Shown: positions 62,690-64,000 of the stretch, one piece after another
Layout of the letters: each line of letters begins with the position of its first letter
Numbering within the stretch: the first letter of the stretch is position 1
Assembly: GCF_000026945.1 (NCBI RefSeq)
Contig: NC_012865.1
Coordinates: forward strand, 310,001-374,000
DNA length: 64,000 bases
Direction of reading: 5' to 3'
From: Candida dubliniensis CD36
Taxonomy: Eukaryota; Ascomycota; Pichiomycetes; Serinales; Debaryomycetaceae
Position numbers and translations under genes: made by a program
Notes under the pieces: model-generated
What the model saw: only the letters and a program-made list of their open reading frames with translations
Told to the model about the DNA's origin: nothing
The model's database searches: none

Positions 62690-64000
62690 TTACCTACGGC
62701 TTGAGTTGGAAACGTTACTTACTTCAGTATGATGATGCTTTTTTATTTTATACCCCAAATCACACATACCATCAGCACTCAATTGTAAATCCGTAGCGCT
62801 CTTTAAGGCAGCTGGTCTCAAGTCAGCCAAAGAGCACATTTCTCCATCCTTTCCAGCAAATACTTGGTCTCTATTTGGTGGCAAACTAATACAAGACTCG
62901 GCAGAATCAAGGACTTCTTGCTCTTGCGGTTCATGAGTTAATGATGAAGGAGATGCCACCACAACATCGTCTATAGGCGGTAAAATTTGTAGACCCAGAT
63001 TCTCTGTCTCATCAGGTTGGATATCTGATTCTGATTCGTGCTCAATATCGCTTTCTTCCACTGCTGGTAGACTTGCATTGATTGGGGACGTTGTTTGTGC
63101 TACACGATCAGCTGGTATTGATTGTAATGTTGGAGTGCCAGGTGATAATAAAGACCCAGGCGATGATGGGTGGTCTAATTTAGACTTGGTTCTTGCTGAA
63201 GAACTTTCATTAGAATGTACTGATGAGTTGCTTGGTATTGGCTCATCTGTTCTTGTTATCTTCTGTTGAACATCTTTCAAATCTAGCATACTTCTAAAGC
63301 TTGAGCTGAGACCATTGCTACTTTCATCATGGCTATTGTATCCACTCCCAGCACCGCTTCCAATTGGTCGAGAAGTAAACGTACCTCTTCTAGATGGTGC
63401 CTGTGAATTGTTGACTGAAGAATATCCTGAAACTGAGTGTGTATCAATGTTTTCACCAGTCCCGGGCAACACAAATGGATTTACTTCTTGATCTAGGCTT
63501 TCGTAAATACACATTTCCACAGATTGAAACCAAGGGTCATCAAACAACATATCCATGGTATACCGGGTATTTTCTGAAGGATCACATAATTTCCAAGCAA
63601 CTCTCGAAGCACCATTATTTTCAAATTTGGCTGCCAATTTGAATTCACTCCCAGGACCTCTAGGATACCCTTGATTCGATTTAAAATTATGATGGTCGGT
63701 GCAAAATCTCTTGTGGCTGAACTTGTAATCACGAAACGCATGGTCATTGGGACTTGATTGTTGAAATGGCACGCCACCATAAACCAAACAAAATAGCAAC
63801 ATGCCCAACCCCCAACAATCCATTTTGAATGGGTCATAAGCAAAAGCTTTTATTTCAGTAGCCGATTTTTCTTTCAATAACATGACTTCTGGTGGAGCAT
63901 AAGGAGGGGACCCAACGTACGCTGTAGATAATTTGACAGGACTCGAGAAATCTTCTGGTATTTCATGACCGAATTCACTGACACCAAAATCACACAACTT
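62690..64000 (-). CDS. PTK2: Ser/Thr protein kinase of the Ptk2/Hal5 (NPR1-like) family, C-terminal part
   Basis: The frame runs off the right edge; the apparent start at 63,997 is an internal TTG (Leu) codon. The visible part begins at kinase subdomain VII (KLCDFGVSEFG, the DFG motif), then the activation segment with YVGSPPYAPPEV (APE-like anchor), DCWGLGMLLFCLVYGGVPF (subdomain IX) and a divergent C-lobe with an insert holding YPRGPGSEFKLAAKF and RVAWKLCDPSENTRYTM-x-x-LFDDPWF. That insert and the RxAWxLxDP-type subdomain XI fit the fungal Npr1/Hal5/Ptk group and look most like Ptk1/Ptk2. The ~230-residue tail is Ser/Thr/Pro-rich and acidic. Ptk2 of S. cerevisiae activates the plasma-membrane H+-ATPase Pma1 and polyamine uptake. 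The kinase call is sure; PTK2 itself is probable. Confidence 0.8.
   Translation of the reverse strand, partial: KLCDFGVSEFGHEIPEDFSSPVKLSTAYVGSPPYAPPEVMLLKEKSATEIKAFAYDPFKMDCWGLGMLLFCLVYGGVPFQQSSPNDHAFRDYKFSHKRFCTDHHNFKSNQGYPRGPGSEFKLAAKFENNGASRVAWKLCDPSENTRYTMDMLFDDPWFQSVEMCIYESLDQEVNPFVLPGTGENIDTHSVSGYSSVNNSQAPSRRGTFTSRPIGSGAGSGYNSHDESSNGLSSSFRSMLDLKDVQQKITRTDEPIPSNSSVHSNESSSARTKSKLDHPSSPGSLLSPGTPTLQSIPADRVAQTTSPINASLPAVEESDIEHESESDIQPDETENLGLQILPPIDDVVVASPSSLTHEPQEQEVLDSAESCISLPPNRDQVFAGKDGEMCSLADLRPAALKSATDLQLSADGMCDLGYKIKKHHHTEVSNVSNSSRR

Overview
The window is nuclear DNA of an ascomycete yeast of the CUG-Ser clade, most likely Candida albicans or a close relative. Intergenic DNA is very AT-rich, full of poly(A)/poly(T) and microsatellites. 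Proteins are Asn/Gln/Asp-rich. The three introns recognised use GTATGT donors and TACTAAC branch sites. One CTG codon falls where the MFS family usually has Ser, and the MIP1 presequence has a run of six CTG codons, so CTG should be read as Ser. From memory, the gene order (PTK2-like kinase, RPL32, ACF2, agmatinase-like, MAE1, FMP27, TIF3, eIF5A, OYE) matches one C. albicans chromosome region, but this was not checked and the species is not resolved.

Layout, left to right. 0-4.2 kb: 3' end of a divergent RhoGDI gene, then a large Adr1-type C2H2 regulator on the minus strand. 4.2-11.4 kb: a long promoter-like gap, an Old Yellow Enzyme and an MFS transporter, both plus strand. 11.4-17.3 kb: an apparent gene desert that hides a 38-residue Pmp1-type proteolipid gene (minus). 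17.3-24.4 kb: mitochondrial DNA polymerase MIP1 (minus), divergent from an acidic membrane protein with a possible SAP-like motif (plus). 25.3-33.3 kb: a large unrecognised nuclear-type protein (minus), divergent from a PWWP/TFIIS-N-like chromatin protein (plus). 34.6-44.7 kb, all plus strand: intron-containing eIF5A, a membrane RING-H2 E3 ligase, eIF4B (TIF3) and spliced Mediator subunit MED19. 44.8-52.6 kb: the giant lipid-transfer protein FMP27/Hob (minus), convergent with MED19. 55.2-64 kb: malic enzyme MAE1, a secretory agmatinase-type ureohydrolase (minus), GH81 glucanase ACF2, RPL32 with its start codon split by an intron, and the 3' part of a Ptk2/Hal5-type kinase (minus).

There is no operon logic. 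Shared themes are translation (eIF5A, eIF4B, RPL32), chromatin and transcription (PWWP protein, MED19, zinc finger), and plasma-membrane H+-ATPase control: Pmp1 and Ptk2 both act on Pma1 in baker's yeast. The RPL32 promoter carries a Cbf1 E-box next to a perfect Tbf1-type palindrome, the ribosomal-protein promoter design described for Candida. No tRNA, rRNA, CRISPR array or intact transposon was recognised.
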